A stretch of 30,834 nucleotides of DNA from an uncultured Collinsella sp. (GTDB lineage: Bacteria; Actinomycetota; Coriobacteriia; Coriobacteriales; Coriobacteriaceae). Positions within the stretch are counted from its first letter, which is position 1, and the number at the start of each line of letters is the position of its first letter. Shown one piece after another: positions 1 through 7,726 of the stretch. The translations under genes were made by a program, and so were the position numbers. The stretch lies in NCBI GenBank assembly GCA_900543605.1, contig UQSK01000019.1:1-30834 (forward strand). Reading direction: 5' to 3'. Below the pieces are notes generated by a model that saw only the letters and a program-made list of their open reading frames with translations, did no database searches and had not been told where the DNA came from.

Positions 1-44
1 ATTACTACGCGTCTCGTGGGCTCGGAGATGTGTATAAGAGACAG
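1..44. other. Nextera sequencing adapter (not genomic)
   Basis: The last 19 bases (26-44) are the Tn5 mosaic end used in tagmentation kits, AGATGTGTATAAGAGACAG. It is preceded by the Nextera read-2 sequence GTCTCGTGGGCTCGG and by TACTACGC, the complement of an 8-base index. The same adapter in the opposite orientation ends the window. Genomic sequence therefore starts at 45, and the first codons that could be read in the mraZ frame (30-44) are adapter. Confidence 0.97.
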
Positions 45-299
45 CGTGAGGGCCACGAGGGTTTTAACCCGCGTGACATTAATGACCAGAAGCTCATGAG
101 GGCGATCAACAAGCGCACCACGTCGATGGACGTGGACAGCGCCGGTCGTATCGGTCTTTCCGAGTCTCTCCGCAAGCAGGCGAACCTCGACCGCGAGGTC
201 ACGGTTGTGGGCAACTACGACCACCTTGAGGTTTGGGATCGCGCCGCGGCCGATGAGGACGATGACGATGAGGCCCTGCTGGACCTCTTCTTCTCGTAA
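45..299 (+). CDS. mraZ: MraZ, transcriptional regulator of the dcw cluster (5'-truncated)
   Basis: Only the C-terminal 84 residues remain; the usual length is about 140-150, so the first SpoVT/AbrB-like domain and the gene start are lost at the contig edge. The second domain is visible as SMDVDSAGRIGLSESLRKQA followed by VTVVGNYDHLEVWD, the conserved MraZ pattern of a D..GRI/L.. strand-turn and a G..DH.E.W strand. The protein ends in an acidic tail (DEDDDDEALLDLFFS). MraZ is a ring-forming DNA-binding protein that represses the mra promoter in E. coli. It is the first gene of the cluster, 20 bases upstream of rsmH, so the promoter and its own operator would lie just outside this window. The identity is firm; the regulatory role is known from the family and not shown here. 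Confidence 0.93.
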   Translation, partial: REGHEGFNPRDINDQKLMRAINKRTTSMDVDSAGRIGLSESLRKQANLDREVTVVGNYDHLEVWDRAAADEDDDDEALLDLFFS

Positions 300-319
300 G
301 GGCAAGGCACGGGTAACGG

Positions 320-1285
320 ATGGAGCGTGGGATCTTGACACAAGAATATCGGCATGAACCTGTCATGCTCGGCGAAGTGCTTGAGTCGCTGCGGCTAAAG
401 AGCGGCTCCGTTGTCTGCGATTGCACCCTTGGCGGTGCCGGCCATTCGGTAAAGATGGCCGCGCAGGTGGGGGAGACGGGCCTTTTGCTCGGCGTCGATC
501 AGGACGACATGGCCCTCGAGGCCGCTGGCGCCCGTCTGGACCGCGAGGTTCCCGGCGTTCCGCACCAGCTGCTGAAGGGCAACTTCGGCGACTTGGACGA
601 GCTGCTTTGCTCGGCCGAGGTGCCCGGGGTCGATGGCTTCCTGTTCGATTTGGGCGTTTCGTCACCGCAACTCGATATCCCTGGCAGGGGCTTTTCGTAT
701 AACGAGGACGCCCCATTGGACATGCGGATGGATCCGGGTAATAACACCTTAAACGCAGCTGAGGTCATCAACACCTATAACGAACACGACCTCGCCCGGA
801 TTCTACGCGTCTACGGCGAAGAGAAGTTCGCCTCGCAGATCGCGCGCGAGATCGTGCGTCGCCGCGAGCAAGAACCGATCGAAACCACCGGCCAATTTGT
901 CGAGATCATCAAGGCGGGTATCCCGGCTGCCGCTCGTCGGCATGGCGGACACCCGGCCAAGAAAAGTTTCCAGGCCATTCGCATCGAGGTCAATCACGAG
1001 CTCGATGTGCTCGAACGAGGGCTTGATGCCGCCACCAGGTGGCTCAACCCGGGCGGACGTATCTGCGTCATCTCGTATCACTCGCTCGAGGACCGTATCG
1101 TAAAGAACCACTTTAAGGAGATGAGCCAGGGGTGCACGTGTCCGCCGGAGATTCCGGTGTGCGTGTGCGGCAACGTGCCGATACTCAAGGTCATCACCCG
1201 CAAACCCTTGGTTGCCCAGCCTGATGAGGTTGAGCGCAACCCTCGGGCGAGATCAGCCAAAATCCGCGTGGCGCAGCGTCTGTAG
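320..1285 (+). CDS. rsmH: 16S rRNA (cytosine-1402-N4)-methyltransferase RsmH
   Basis: RsmH (MraW) transfers a methyl group from S-adenosylmethionine to N4 of C1402 in the 16S rRNA P-site region. The 321-residue length is normal. Near the N-terminus are EYRHEPVML and the SAM-binding loop DCTLGGAGHS, then GVDQDDMAL, DGFLFDLGVSSPQLD and RGFSYNEDAPLDMRMD; a Cys-rich stretch (CTCPPEIPVCVCG) and the usual basic end (ARSAKIR) follow. The ATG at 320 has no clear ribosome binding site. An in-frame TTG at 335 lies 9 bases after GGAG (322-325) and would give a protein starting MTQEYRHEPVML, so the true start may be 335. The gene sits between mraZ and the ftsL-like gene, its usual place in the dcw cluster. 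Confidence 0.96.
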   Translation: MERGILTQEYRHEPVMLGEVLESLRLKSGSVVCDCTLGGAGHSVKMAAQVGETGLLLGVDQDDMALEAAGARLDREVPGVPHQLLKGNFGDLDELLCSAEVPGVDGFLFDLGVSSPQLDIPGRGFSYNEDAPLDMRMDPGNNTLNAAEVINTYNEHDLARILRVYGEEKFASQIAREIVRRREQEPIETTGQFVEIIKAGIPAAARRHGGHPAKKSFQAIRIEVNHELDVLERGLDAATRWLNPGGRICVISYHSLEDRIVKNHFKEMSQGCTCPPEIPVCVCGNVPILKVITRKPLVAQPDEVERNPRARSAKIRVAQRL

Positions 1286-1375
1286 ACGCGACCGCGCGAT
1301 ATTGGACCTCCCGCTCGCACCATAAACGAAGCTTAAACACACTACCAACGTACTCGGGATGGGAGGCGGCATATC

Positions 1376-1846
1376 ATGGGCTACAACACTTCAAGCGCAG
1401 CACTCGCCTATGATATGAACGCCATGCCCGCCTATCGTGAGACGCCGCAGGCCCCCGTTGCTCCCCGTGAGCAGCGCGCGCCGCGCTTTGATGTCTACAC
1501 GGGCGCGGGCCGTCAGGCAAACCAGGCGGTAAGCCCGGTTTTCATGAGCGTTCTTAAAACGTTTTGCATCATTGCGGCCATCTTCATGACGATCGGCGTC
1601 GCCCGCGTGGCGCTCGCCGGCGTTACGGCCCAGGTGCTCAACAGCAACGCCGAGCTTACCAGCACGCTCGAAAAGGCGACCGATGAGAGCTCCGACCTGG
1701 AGGTCATGCATTCGGTCTATGGCGCCGACACGCGCATTCGCGACCTTGCGGGCGCTTATGGCATGGTGGAGCCCAGCGAGAGCGTTACACTTGACTTTTC
1801 GCAGGATGCAGCCGCGGGCGCCAACGCGACCGCGACCGCTCAGTAA
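1376..1846 (+). CDS. ftsL: FtsL-like septum-formation protein
   Basis: This 156-residue protein has the FtsL/DivIC layout: a cytoplasmic N-terminus of about 55 residues rich in Pro and Ala, one membrane helix at about residues 57-80 (VLKTFCIIAAIFMTIGVARV), then a short extracytoplasmic helix. The segment TRIRDLAGAYGMVEP matches the typical FtsL pattern in which a coiled coil ends in RIE..A...GMV.P. FtsL bridges FtsQ and the FtsW-FtsI synthase and helps to activate septal peptidoglycan synthesis. GGGAGG at 1359-1364 is a good ribosome binding site for the ATG. FtsL sequences diverge strongly, so the call rests on topology, the C-terminal motif and the position between rsmH and ftsI. The N-terminal tail is longer than in most FtsL proteins. 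Confidence 0.75.
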   Translation: MGYNTSSAALAYDMNAMPAYRETPQAPVAPREQRAPRFDVYTGAGRQANQAVSPVFMSVLKTFCIIAAIFMTIGVARVALAGVTAQVLNSNAELTSTLEKATDESSDLEVMHSVYGADTRIRDLAGAYGMVEPSESVTLDFSQDAAAGANATATAQ

Positions 1847-1863
1847 CAAGACGGTAGCTGAGT

Positions 1864-3729
1864 ATGACAAATGACTATCACCGCGGTCCCGATGGGAATC
1901 GCGGTTCTGGACGTCCCTCGTCGCGGGGACGTTCTGGTTATCAAGGAACGGGTCGGCAATCTTACAACGCCGGGCAGTCCCGTGGCAACGACCCGGCGTC
2001 GCGACTTCGCGGCTCGGGCGGCCCTCAAGTGCATAACACCAGGTCGCGCAAGAGTTCGTCGACCGAATGGTTCACAGGCGCGCCTCTGCCTCGCCGCAAA
2101 GCCGTCATGGGCTTCATCGGGCTTGGCTTGGGCTTGGGCGTCTTTCGCCTTGCCGACTATCAAATTGTCGAAGCCGATAAACTGCGCGAGCGTGCCGATG
2201 CGCGCCGCCTGCTTGCGCAGACCCTCTATGCCAAACGCGGCACCATCTACGACCGCAACGGCAACGTGTTGGCGTCGTCGGTCGAATGTCGCAACATCGC
2301 CGTGAACCCGCAGCTTGTCGAGGATGTTGACAAGACGGTGTCGGCGCTGGTCAAGGCAACTGGAATCGATAAAAAGACCTGCCGCAAGCTCGTTGAGTCC
2401 GATGGAACCTGGGTGTATATCAAGCGCCAGGTGGACGAAGACGATGTTGCGGCGCTGGAGAAGAAGAACCTGCCCGGCGTGCTTTTTGAGCAGGCCATGA
2501 AGCGCGTATATCCATACGGCAACCTGGCATCGCAGGTGCTTGGCGTGGTAAACGTGGACAACGACGGTCTGACGGGCCTCGAAAAACAGTACAACAAGCT
2601 TTTGACCGGAACGAACGGTTCGCTGGTGCGCGAGCGGGCGAGGGACGGTAGCTATATCGCGGGCGGCGCCTATAAGAAGGTTGCCGCGGTGGACGGCGTG
2701 GACATCGTGACGACACTCGATGTCAATATTCAGCGCGCCGCCGAGGACGCTCTGGCCAAGGCGGTCGAAAAGACCAAGGCCAAGAATGGCTCGGCCCTGG
2801 TCACCGATCCCACGACGGGCGAGATTCTGGCTGCATGCTCGTATCCGACATATGACCAGACCGATCTGGAAAACGCCAAGACCGAGGACATGAACTTGCG
2901 CCTGGTTACCGATGCCTACGAGCCCGGCTCGGTCTTTAAGACGCTCGTGGCCGGTGCCGGCTTCGACTTGGGCGCCGTGCGTTCGAGCACGTCGTTTGAG
3001 GTGCCGGCGAGCATTAAGGTTGGCGACGACACCGTTACCGACGCCGATAAGCGCGACTACACCATGACCATGGACGTGCGCGAGATGATGCGCCGTTCGT
3101 CCAATGTGGGCTTTGTCCTGGTGGGACGCAAGATCGGTGCTGATGATTTTGCCACCTATGTGGACAAGTGGGGTATCGGTCATAGCTCCGGTGTCGATTT
3201 TCCGGGTGAGAGCCTGGGCATCGTCAAGGAGCGCGACCAGTACGACGGCGCCACGCTGGGCTCGATGAGCTTTGGCCAGGCGCTGTCCGTCTCGCCGATT
3301 GAGGTCGCACGTGCCGTGGGCGGCATAGCGAACGGCGGCGTGATGATGACTCCGCACTTCTATAAGTCCAGCAAGGGCGATGAGAAGGACTGGGGCGAAG
3401 GCGAGCGTGCGATTTCGGAGGACGCTGCCGCCCAGGTGACATCGTGCATGCAGACGGTCGTGTCCGAAGGCACGGGCGTTGGCGGTGCGGTCGATGGCTA
3501 TGACGTAGCGGGCAAGACCGGTACGGCCGAGCGCGCTGACGAGAACGGCGGTTACCTCAAGGAGAACTACATGTCGTCCTTTATGGGCTTTGCGCCGGCA
3601 CAATCGCCCAAGGTGCTGTGCTATATCACACTCGATGGAACGCCGAGCGGCTCGGATGCCGCCGCGGTGCCATTCCAGTCCATTATGGCCAACGCGCTCG
3701 ACGTGCTGGGAATCCCGCGCACGAAGTAG
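1864..3729 (+). CDS. ftsI: Septal peptidoglycan transpeptidase FtsI (class B PBP)
   Basis: This 621-residue class B penicillin-binding protein cross-links septal peptidoglycan. Residues 1-75 are a cytoplasmic tail rich in Arg, Gly and Ser (several RG pairs), followed by a membrane helix at about 80-98 (AVMGFIGLGLGLGVF). The pedestal domain starts at about 115 with AKRGTIYDRNGNVLA. The three active-site motifs are all present: S356-V-F-K359 with the nucleophile S356 (EPGSVFK), S412-S-N414, and K551-T-G (GKTGTAE). The ribosome binding site in front of ATG 1864 is weak (about GACGGTAG), so translation may partly depend on coupling to the ftsL-like gene, which ends 17 bases upstream. In many Gram-positives murE follows ftsI; here a 125-base gap leads straight to murF. 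No PASTA repeat is seen at the C-terminus. Confidence 0.95.
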   Translation: MTNDYHRGPDGNRGSGRPSSRGRSGYQGTGRQSYNAGQSRGNDPASRLRGSGGPQVHNTRSRKSSSTEWFTGAPLPRRKAVMGFIGLGLGLGVFRLADYQIVEADKLRERADARRLLAQTLYAKRGTIYDRNGNVLASSVECRNIAVNPQLVEDVDKTVSALVKATGIDKKTCRKLVESDGTWVYIKRQVDEDDVAALEKKNLPGVLFEQAMKRVYPYGNLASQVLGVVNVDNDGLTGLEKQYNKLLTGTNGSLVRERARDGSYIAGGAYKKVAAVDGVDIVTTLDVNIQRAAEDALAKAVEKTKAKNGSALVTDPTTGEILAACSYPTYDQTDLENAKTEDMNLRLVTDAYEPGSVFKTLVAGAGFDLGAVRSSTSFEVPASIKVGDDTVTDADKRDYTMTMDVREMMRRSSNVGFVLVGRKIGADDFATYVDKWGIGHSSGVDFPGESLGIVKERDQYDGATLGSMSFGQALSVSPIEVARAVGGIANGGVMMTPHFYKSSKGDEKDWGEGERAISEDAAAQVTSCMQTVVSEGTGVGGAVDGYDVAGKTGTAERADENGGYLKENYMSSFMGFAPAQSPKVLCYITLDGTPSGSDAAAVPFQSIMANALDVLGIPRTK

Positions 3730-3745
3730 GGGGTTGCAATCTTGA

Positions 3746-3817
3746 GCGTGGTCTGCCGTTTGATCTGAAGGGTGTTCACATGCCCTGCACCACGCGCGCA
3801 TGGCACTGGGATACAAT
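3746..3817 (+). promoter_or_regulatory. Possible promoter and inverted repeat before murF
   Basis: The ftsI-murF gap (3730-3854) holds a 7-bp inverted repeat, GCGTGGT at 3746-3752 and ACCACGC at 3789-3795, enclosing a smaller AGGG...CCCT pair. It also holds a good -10 box, TACAAT at 3812-3817. No convincing -35 box lies 16-18 bases upstream. An internal promoter for murF and the genes after it is plausible but weakly supported. Confidence 0.3.
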
Positions 3818-3854
3818 ACGCCGATAGCATTATTAGGTTTACAGGGGAGCTGCA

Positions 3855-5279
3855 ATGATAGAGATCGCCGTCAACAACCTCGCGGCCTCAACGGGGGCCC
3901 GAACCGTGACGGAAGAAGTCGATCGGGTATGCCGCGGGTGCGTTATCGACTCGCGTCAGGTCGAGGAGGGGACGATCTTTGTCGCCTTCCCCGGCGAAAA
4001 GGTCGACGGCAATGATTTTGCCTCCCGTGCCATCGAGTCGGGTGCCGGTGCCGTCGTGATGACGCGCGAGCCCGATGCCGAGCTGGTTTCGTTGGCGCAG
4101 GACAAGGGATGCGCCATCTTGCTGACCGACGACCCCGTGGAGTTTTTGCTGCGCCTGGCGCACGTATATCGCTTGGAGCTTGGCTGCCTGGTCGTCGGCA
4201 TTACCGGTTCGATTGGCAAGACGACGACCAAGGACGTGCTCGCCGCCGTGCTCGCCAAGCGTTATCGCGTCTGGGCCACGAAGGGCAATTTCAACAACCT
4301 GATCGGTATGCCGCTCACGGTGCTTTCCGCTCCGGCCGATACCGAGGTTCTGGTGCTCGAGATGGGCATGAACCATTTTCATGAGATTGAGCGCCTGTCC
4401 CAGTCCGCCAATCCCAACCTTGCCATCGTGAGCAAGATCGGTACCTCTCACATCGGCATTTTGGGCAGCCGCGAGAACATCGCCCGTGCTAAGGCCGAGA
4501 TTGTCCAGGGTATGTGCGCCGCCGGCGACTTCTTGCCGCTGCTGGTCTTGGGTGGTGAGGACGACTTTACGCCGTTCATTCGCGATACGTTCGCCCAGCC
4601 TGCTGGTATCGACGTGATGCTGGCCGGCGTCTCGGACGATGATGAGGTCCGTGCCCGCGACGTTCGTGTTGATGACGAGGGCCGTCCGGTCTTTACGCTC
4701 GATTTTGGCCAGGGTGAGACGATCGATACCATGCTTGCCATCCCCGGCGTGCAGTCCGTTCCTAATGCCGTTAAGGCCGCCGCGGTTGCCTATCGCTTGG
4801 GCGTGACGCCCGAGCAGATTGATGCTGCCTTTAGGGGCCTCACGATCACCGGTCACCGCCAGGAGATCAAGCGCGCCAAGAGCGGTGCCCGCGTCATCGA
4901 CGATTCCTATAACGCCAGTGCCGAATCCATGGCTGCTGGCCTCGATCTGCTGTGCTCGCTTTCGTGCACGGGGTCTCGTATGGCGATCCTGGGCGAGATG
5001 GGCGAGATGGGCGATGAGGCTCCTCGCATGCATGAGCTCGTGGGCGCCTATGCCGCCGCCAAGAAGCTCGACATGCTGGCGTGCGTGGGTGGTGAGCTGG
5101 CCCAGCTTATGGCCGATGCCGCGCGCATGATGGGTATGGACGAGGACCGCATCCAGGTGTTCTCCGATTATCAGCAGGTGCTCGACCGCATGGGCGGCGC
5201 ACTTGAAAAACATGATGTTGTACTGGTCAAGGGTTCCCGCTTTGTTGAGCTCGACCGCTTTGTGGAAGGTGTGTGCTAG
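3855..5279 (+). CDS. murF: UDP-MurNAc-tripeptide--D-alanyl-D-alanine ligase MurF
   Basis: MurF adds D-Ala-D-Ala to UDP-MurNAc-tripeptide with ATP, the last cytoplasmic step of stem-peptide synthesis. The 474-residue length is normal. The N-terminal domain has CRGCVIDSRQVEEGTIFVAF (the S/DSR..G..F.A pattern). The ATP-binding loop is G118-S-I-G-K122-T-T. The central domain shows KGNFNNLIGMPLTVL and LEMGMNHFHEI, which separate MurF from MurE and MurC. ATG 3855 is preceded by a strong ribosome binding site, AGGGGAG, at 3842-3848. mraY starts 3 bases after the stop, so the two are probably translated together. murE, normally just upstream, is absent. Confidence 0.96.
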   Translation: MIEIAVNNLAASTGARTVTEEVDRVCRGCVIDSRQVEEGTIFVAFPGEKVDGNDFASRAIESGAGAVVMTREPDAELVSLAQDKGCAILLTDDPVEFLLRLAHVYRLELGCLVVGITGSIGKTTTKDVLAAVLAKRYRVWATKGNFNNLIGMPLTVLSAPADTEVLVLEMGMNHFHEIERLSQSANPNLAIVSKIGTSHIGILGSRENIARAKAEIVQGMCAAGDFLPLLVLGGEDDFTPFIRDTFAQPAGIDVMLAGVSDDDEVRARDVRVDDEGRPVFTLDFGQGETIDTMLAIPGVQSVPNAVKAAAVAYRLGVTPEQIDAAFRGLTITGHRQEIKRAKSGARVIDDSYNASAESMAAGLDLLCSLSCTGSRMAILGEMGEMGDEAPRMHELVGAYAAAKKLDMLACVGGELAQLMADAARMMGMDEDRIQVFSDYQQVLDRMGGALEKHDVVLVKGSRFVELDRFVEGVC

Positions 5280-5282
5280 CCC

Positions 5283-6302
5283 ATGTTCGGCAATCCCTCG
5301 TATCCAACGTATCAGGCTTTTTTGGGGCTTGGCATCGCCGCTGCCATTGCGCTGCTGCTCATGCCGTGGTGGATCAAGCTGCTCAAGGTCGAGGGTATCG
5401 GCCAGCAGGTTCGTGCCGACGGCCCCAAGCGTCATTTGGTTAAGCAGGGAACGCCCACCATGGGTGGCGTTGTCATCCTCGTCGCGATCTCGCTGACCTG
5501 CCTGCTGATGGGCAAGCTCACCACCGAGCTCGTGCTCGTGCTGCTCGCCACGCTGGCGACCGGCGTGCTGGGCCTGATCGACGACCTGACCTCCGTTACG
5601 CATGGGCGCTCGCTCGGTCTGACGCCCCATGCCAAGATGATCGGCCTAACCATTATCTGTGTCACCTTTACGGTACTTGCCGTTAACTGGTGCGGCGTCG
5701 CCCCCGAGATTCGTTTTCCCGGCGGCCTGACGATTGACCTCGGTGTTCTTTCGACCACCATCTGCGGCCTTTCGTTCCCGTGGCTCTACATTGTCTTTTG
5801 CTGGCTGATGATCGCCGGTCTTTCTAATGCCGTGAACCTGACCGATGGCCTTGATGGTCTTGCTGGCGGCACCTCTATGATTGCCATGCTCGCCATGGCT
5901 GCCATGGCGTTTTTGCACGGAGACGTGAACCTGTCCATCTTCTGCACCGCGTGTGCCGGTGCCTGCTTGGGCTTTCTGTGGTTCAACTGCTATCCGGCGA
6001 GCATCTTTATGGGCGATACCGGCTCGCTTGCCCTGGGCGCCGCGTTTGCCTGCACGTCCATCATGACCAACACCGAGGTCGTCTCCCTCATCATCGGCGG
6101 CCTGTTTATCGTTGAGACCCTGTCGGTCATGATTCAGGTTGTCTACTTCCACTTTACGCACAAGCGCGTCTTCCTTATGGCGCCCATCCATCATCATTTC
6201 GAAAAGAAGGGCTGGGCCGAGACCAAGGTCGTCATCCGTTTTTGGATTATCGCTGCGGCCTTTGGTGCCGTTGGCCTTGCCCTGTTCTTCCAGTTGGGAT
6301 AG
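5283..6302 (+). CDS. mraY: Phospho-N-acetylmuramoyl-pentapeptide transferase MraY
   Basis: MraY transfers phospho-MurNAc-pentapeptide to undecaprenyl phosphate to make lipid I. It is a membrane protein of about ten helices, and the 339-residue length fits. Visible motifs are the Asp pair D100-D101 (LIDDLTS), N185-L-T-D188-G-L-D-G-L-A-G-G, MGDTGSLALG, and the His triad H303-H304-H305 (APIHHHFEKKGW). The ribosome binding site GGAAGG lies inside the end of murF, which fits translational coupling. The murF-mraY-murD order is the standard dcw arrangement. Confidence 0.97.
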   Translation: MFGNPSYPTYQAFLGLGIAAAIALLLMPWWIKLLKVEGIGQQVRADGPKRHLVKQGTPTMGGVVILVAISLTCLLMGKLTTELVLVLLATLATGVLGLIDDLTSVTHGRSLGLTPHAKMIGLTIICVTFTVLAVNWCGVAPEIRFPGGLTIDLGVLSTTICGLSFPWLYIVFCWLMIAGLSNAVNLTDGLDGLAGGTSMIAMLAMAAMAFLHGDVNLSIFCTACAGACLGFLWFNCYPASIFMGDTGSLALGAAFACTSIMTNTEVVSLIIGGLFIVETLSVMIQVVYFHFTHKRVFLMAPIHHHFEKKGWAETKVVIRFWIIAAAFGAVGLALFFQLG

Positions 6303-6311
6303 TGGTCTTTC

Positions 6312-7718
6312 ATGCCTCTTGCTGATGTCTTTAGCCTGCTCGTTTTGGGTCAGGGCAAATCCGGTCTCGATGTCGCCCGCTGGGCGCTGGCACATCCCGA
6401 GCGCGTAAGCGCCGTTACCGTGTATGGCGGCGGCACCTCTGAGCCCAATGACGCCACGCGTGCGCTCGAGGCTGCTGGTGCGTCGTTTGTCTATGGGACC
6501 GAACAGGTCGAGGGCGCCTATGACGTATGCGTGACGTGCCCGGGCATCTCGGAGTTCTCGGGCTTCTTTAAGGCCGGGCGCGAGCATGCCGCCCAGATTA
6601 TGGGTGAGCCCGAGTTTGCCTATCGCCTGTCGCCCGATAACTGGATTGCCATCACGGGCACCAACGGCAAGACGACCACCACGTCGCTGACTGATTATCT
6701 GCTCAAGGCTGCCGGCGAGGCCAGCGTTGCTGTCGGCAACATCGGCGAGCCGCCGGTCAACGAGATTGACGGCCGAGCCCACAACGAGTGGTTTGTGGCT
6801 GAGCTCTCGAGCTATCAGATTGCTACGACAACCGAGCTCCACCCCCGCGTGGCGGTGCTGCTCAACATCACTCCCGACCACTTGGGCTGGCATAAGAGCC
6901 ATAAGAACTATGCGCTTGCCAAGATCAAACTGTTTGACAATATGGTCGATGACGATCTGGTGGTTGTCGACGTCGAAGACGCCGGCATTCACGAGTTCGA
7001 TGAGTACATCTACACGCCGGGTCGTCGCATCTGCAAGGTTGCCTTTGACGAGCCTGAGGGCGAGGATGCCGCCTTTGTGCGCGATGGCAAGATGATCGTG
7101 CGTCTAAAGGGTGTCGAGACCCCGCTCATCGCTATATCCGAGCTTAAGATCTCGGGCCATCACAATGTTATCAATGCCCTGTGCGCTGCCACGGCTGCCT
7201 TGGCGGTCGGTGCCGATGTCGACGGTGTCTGCCGCGGTCTTGCCTCGTTCCAGCCGCTCGAGCACCGCGTGGAGCCGTGTGGCGAGATTGACGGCGTGCG
7301 CTACGTCAACGATTCCAAGGCGACCAACACCGATGCGGTCGAGAAGGCACTGACGGCATTTCCCGATGACGACGTGATCTTGCTGCTCGGCGGCCACGAT
7401 AAGGGCACGCCGCTCACGGACTTCGCGCGCGTCGTTATGGACAACGTGCGCTCGGTCGTCTGCTTTGGCGATGCGCGCGAGCGCTTCACCGCCGCTATGG
7501 ACGAGGCCGATGTCGATGGCGATGTGGATATCGCCCAGGCGGATGACCTGCGCGACGCCGTGGACGTTGCCCGTTCGCTTTCGAGTCGTGGTGACGTGAT
7601 CTTACTTTCTCCTGCCTGCTCTTCGTTCGATGAGTTCTCGGGCTATGAGGAGCGCGGCCGCGTGTTTAAGGACTACGTGGCTCAGCTTGCCGCTACAGCG
7701 AAATCACAAATGGAATAG
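6312..7718 (+). CDS. murD: UDP-N-acetylmuramoylalanine--D-glutamate ligase MurD
   Basis: MurD adds D-Glu to UDP-MurNAc-L-Ala with ATP. The protein has 468 residues. The N-terminal Rossmann-like domain begins FSLLVLGQGKSGLDVARWAL, the ATP loop is G116-T-N-G-K120-T-T-T, and later motifs are AELSSYQIATT, LLNITPDHLGWH, GHHNVINALCAA, LEHRVEPCGEIDGVRYVNDS (uridine and ligand-binding region) and LLSPACSSFDEFSGYEERG. The last motif is diagnostic for MurD. The start at 6312 follows the mraY stop by 9 bases; the ribosome binding site (GGGATAG region) is modest. ftsW follows after 8 bases. Confidence 0.96.
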   Translation: MPLADVFSLLVLGQGKSGLDVARWALAHPERVSAVTVYGGGTSEPNDATRALEAAGASFVYGTEQVEGAYDVCVTCPGISEFSGFFKAGREHAAQIMGEPEFAYRLSPDNWIAITGTNGKTTTTSLTDYLLKAAGEASVAVGNIGEPPVNEIDGRAHNEWFVAELSSYQIATTTELHPRVAVLLNITPDHLGWHKSHKNYALAKIKLFDNMVDDDLVVVDVEDAGIHEFDEYIYTPGRRICKVAFDEPEGEDAAFVRDGKMIVRLKGVETPLIAISELKISGHHNVINALCAATAALAVGADVDGVCRGLASFQPLEHRVEPCGEIDGVRYVNDSKATNTDAVEKALTAFPDDDVILLLGGHDKGTPLTDFARVVMDNVRSVVCFGDARERFTAAMDEADVDGDVDIAQADDLRDAVDVARSLSSRGDVILLSPACSSFDEFSGYEERGRVFKDYVAQLAATAKSQME

Positions 7719-7726
7719 GGGTTGCG

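Noticed and set aside
26..44. Tn5 mosaic end suggesting a transposon at the contig start (and again at 30788-30806)
   Set aside because: The flanking bases are the commercial Nextera read-2 sequence and an index, so these are library adapters and not a mobile element.
1840..3855. 671-codon open frame on the - strand opposite ftsI
   Set aside because: It is His/Arg/Ala-rich without a recognisable domain and lies fully opposite a gene with intact catalytic motifs; long antisense frames are expected in high-GC genes.
3888..5630. 580-codon open frame on the - strand opposite murF and mraY
   Set aside because: Same reasons: composition of a shadow frame, no ribosome binding site, no domain.
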